From: an uncultured Gammaproteobacteria bacterium
GTDB taxonomy: Bacteria; Pseudomonadota; Gammaproteobacteria; Pseudomonadales; Azotimanducaceae_A
DNA length: 16,777 nucleotides
Assembly: GCA_913041025.1 (NCBI GenBank)
Contig: CAJWGQ010000046.1
Coordinates: 1 to 16,777, forward strand
Direction: 5' to 3'
Shown here: positions 14,882 to 16,777 of the stretch, piece after piece
How the letters are laid out: every line of letters begins with the position of its first letter
Position numbering within the stretch: the first letter of the stretch is position 1
Position numbers and translations under genes: made by a program
The notes under the pieces: model-generated
Told to the model about the DNA's origin: nothing
The model's database searches: none
Seen by the model: the letters and a program-made list of their open reading frames with translations, nothing else

Positions 14882-15963
14882 GTTTTGTGTCGTAGGTACT
14901 CAGTTACTGCCATAGGGCTTCCTCTAAATTCGATTCTTGTCTCTTTTTTGGATAGTTGATACTGATACATCGGGTCATAGTACTGCGTCAGGAGCTTTTC
15001 GATCCAGCTATGGTGGCTCTGGCTACCCTCAAAGGCGCTCGAAATTTCTTTATCCAATTGAGCATGCCGTGCCCCCCCGAGCCGTTTCTTTATTCTGTTC
15101 AGAGCGCTCAGGTAATGATCTGAAAGTTGCTTTGTGGAGACTCCGCTCGATATCGGTTGCGCGATGTATTCCTCATGTATGTGCTCTACGCGTTCTGATA
15201 GCGAGACTTCGATTAAGGCAATGGGCGCGCGCTTCATTTTGTTAAAGAGGGACTCGGGTATAGCAAGACGACCAATGGTTCGACTTTCATCTTCTAAAAC
15301 TAAGCATTCCTTATCATGTCTGAGGATCTCAAGGGCGAGCTCATTTTCGAAGGTCACAGGTGTTGGTTGTTGATCGATTCGACCGCCAAACGCTGATCCT
15401 CGATGTTTTGCTAATTGTTCCAAGTCAATACTATTGTGAAGATTACGGATCACTACGGTTTTTTTTGAACCCGTTTGTCCTCCGATTAACCATATTGGTT
15501 TTTGTTGTTCGGGAATGGAATCGGTGATCATAGTCAGGCACTGCCGCAAAGACTTAAAACCCCCGTCTATCTTAGGAATGTTAATACCGGACTCTTTCAA
15601 CCACTCTTGAGCGATCTTGGAACGCAAGCCTCCGCGCCAACAAATTAAATAGGCGGAGGGCCGGTGTTTTAGGAAGATTTTCCAAGACTCAACGCGCTGT
15701 TTTTTGAGGTCCCCAGACACTAGCTGGTGTCCGAGGTCTATAGCGCGCTGCTGACCATTCTCCTTATACATTTTCCCGACGGCGTCTCTTTCTAGATCAT
15801 TTAAGATTGGTAGGTTCTGGCTGTTGGGTATTTGGCCTTTAGCAAATTCTCCAGGGGCACGTAAGTCTAGGAAAGGAACTCCGCTACTCAGTGTTTGGAT
15901 TTCTTGAGGAAACTGACTAAGGAGCTTTTTCGGTAACTGGTTTGCCGTCTCTGAATAATTCAA
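14878..15963 (-). CDS. mnmH: tRNA 2-selenouridine synthase
   Basis: Replaces sulfur with selenium in 2-thiouridine at the wobble position of some tRNAs, by way of a geranylated intermediate, using selenophosphate from SelD; cytoplasmic, 361 residues (364 in E. coli). The N-terminal rhodanese domain starts at FLDLRAPGEF and carries the catalytic Cys in LICWRGGLRS. The ATPase part has KHRGSAFGG, VLEDESRTIG and the C-terminal YYDPMYQYQLSKKE. The P-loop reads GGQTGSKKT, where E. coli has GGCTGSGKT: the glycine before the catalytic Lys is Lys, encoded in a run of eight As (minus strand, about 15459-15466). Activity may therefore be altered. The best start is TTG 15963, giving a 47-nt overlap with the Sel1-repeat gene upstream; no other start precedes the rhodanese domain. 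Confidence 0.93.
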   Translation of the reverse strand: MNYSETANQLPKKLLSQFPQEIQTLSSGVPFLDLRAPGEFAKGQIPNSQNLPILNDLERDAVGKMYKENGQQRAIDLGHQLVSGDLKKQRVESWKIFLKHRPSAYLICWRGGLRSKIAQEWLKESGINIPKIDGGFKSLRQCLTMITDSIPEQQKPIWLIGGQTGSKKTVVIRNLHNSIDLEQLAKHRGSAFGGRIDQQPTPVTFENELALEILRHDKECLVLEDESRTIGRLAIPESLFNKMKRAPIALIEVSLSERVEHIHEEYIAQPISSGVSTKQLSDHYLSALNRIKKRLGGARHAQLDKEISSAFEGSQSHHSWIEKLLTQYYDPMYQYQLSKKETRIEFRGSPMAVTEYLRHKT

Positions 15964-16777
15964 GGTGTTCTCTAAGGATATCGATTACGTCGGTCCGGTC
16001 TCTATTAGCCACTTCTATAGCTTGCTCCTGTAAAGTGAGTGCTTTTTCGAAGTCACCGCTGGCAGCGTATGTTGCAGCCCAAGTGTCGAGATACTCTGGC
16101 TGGTTTCTGGCTCGAGCACTCGAATTCATCAATCGATCCATTATTTTTTTGGCATATTTAGGTCGCTTGAGTCCTCTAATATTTGAGACCGTTAAAGTCC
16201 ACGCAACCTCATTGATGATGTCGGAATCTTCATCGTCTTGCCGTACTGCTTTTTTGTACCAACGGATGGCTGCGCTGTTCGAGGGTTTTACCTCAGTGCC
16301 TGTGGCATATAGGTTACCGAGTATCACCATGGCTTCTGCGCTTTCATTTCTGGCGTGGTCTTTTAACCAAGTCACGATGCCACCACTTTCCAATTCGGTG
16401 TCGCGTTGGTTAATCAAAAATCTCCCGTACATTACTGCGGCTGTTTCATCGCCTAATGTGGCAGCTTTTTTAAAATAGTCATTAGCTTGCGAAATATTCC
16501 TTGGAACTGGTCTAGCACCTGAATTGTAAAGTTGACCTAGATAGAGGAGCGACTCTACGTGGTTAAGAGAGGCGGCCTGATTTAAAAGGCTAAGAGCAGC
16601 TTCTTCGTTATTCTCACCGTAGTGATTTTGAAGGTATAAGCTCGCGAGGGTGTACATGGATTCTGTAGAGCCGAGCGCTATAGCGTGTAGATAGTTTTCC
16701 TGAGCCAGTTCGAGCTTTTCTCGTCGTGTTTTATCCGTTTTCGCCAGTCGTGATTGGCTCCAATAGGTCCGACCAAG
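15917..16777 (-). CDS. Sel1-repeat (TPR-like) protein, 5' end outside window
   Basis: Helical-repeat scaffold protein. The frame stays open to the window edge for 40 codons before the first ATG (16657), and these codons continue the repeat pattern (LAQENYLHAIALGSTESM), so the true start lies beyond 16777. At least 286 residues are visible. There are four or more Sel1-type units, for example SLLYLGQLYNSG, AAVMYGRFLIN and AMVILGNLYATG, each followed by a basic helix such as AIRWYKKAV. A final TPR-like part holds WAATYAASGDFEKALTLQEQAIEVA. Sel1 proteins usually mediate protein-protein contacts, often in the envelope; without the N terminus a signal peptide cannot be judged. The last 47 nt overlap mnmH, suggesting coupled translation. 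Confidence 0.88.
   Translation of the reverse strand, partial: LGRTYWSQSRLAKTDKTRREKLELAQENYLHAIALGSTESMYTLASLYLQNHYGENNEEAALSLLNQAASLNHVESLLYLGQLYNSGARPVPRNISQANDYFKKAATLGDETAAVMYGRFLINQRDTELESGGIVTWLKDHARNESAEAMVILGNLYATGTEVKPSNSAAIRWYKKAVRQDDEDSDIINEVAWTLTVSNIRGLKRPKYAKKIMDRLMNSSARARNQPEYLDTWAATYAASGDFEKALTLQEQAIEVANRDRTDVIDILREHLELFRDGKPVTEKAP

Overview
The window looks like a piece of a Gammaproteobacterium-type chromosome of moderate GC, probably a free-living, oligotrophic (perhaps marine) lineage. This is an inference from gene content: a type I isopentenyl-diphosphate isomerase, MnmH, a c5-like cytochrome, a type 2 isoleucyl-tRNA synthetase, and many small catabolic enzymes (crotonases, luciferase-like monooxygenases, alpha/beta hydrolases). 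I saw no rRNA, tRNA, CRISPR array, transposase, integrase or phage gene. Coding density is very high. All intact genes read with the standard bacterial code.

Layout. At 88-456 (+) lies a cytochrome c5-like gene cut by one in-frame TGA, with its heme-proximal and distal halves in the same frame. At 475-2864 (-) is the conserved rubrerythrin cluster: a short rubrerythrin, an intrinsic terminator, a two-cluster Fe-S protein with CCG-type domains, and a DUF3501 protein. At 3062-4671 (+) are a DMT/EamA permease and a crotonase in one unit. At 4674-5255 (-) is idi. At 5347-7108 (+) are an alpha/beta hydrolase and a luciferase-like oxidoreductase, 1 nt apart. At 7130-7990 (-) is a second luciferase-like oxidoreductase with a good sigma70-type promoter. 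At 8101-13095 (+) are a type 2 ileS, a Rieske protein with an unusual domain order, and a secreted protein of unknown function, closely spaced and probably co-transcribed. At 13108-13896 (-) is a second crotonase. At 14012-14881 (+) is a second alpha/beta hydrolase. At 14878-16777 (-) are mnmH and, upstream and overlapping it, a Sel1-repeat protein whose 5' end lies outside the window.

How the genes work together. The rubrerythrin cluster is most likely peroxide/redox protection. Idi feeds isoprenoid synthesis, and MnmH modifies tRNA wobble uridine. The hydrolases, crotonases and luciferase-like oxidoreductases look like peripheral degradation of organic acids or cyclic compounds, but no complete pathway can be read here.

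The most interesting item is the 270-residue Rieske protein. An N-terminal segment carries the mononuclear-iron motif of Rieske oxygenases (N-x2-D-x2-H-x4-H plus a downstream acidic/Gln motif), and the [2Fe-2S] Rieske domain sits at the C terminus, the reverse of the usual order. Other points of note are the TGA-interrupted cytochrome with a hairpin just downstream, a MnmH with a degenerate P-loop, and an attenuator-like terminator inside the rubrerythrin cluster.
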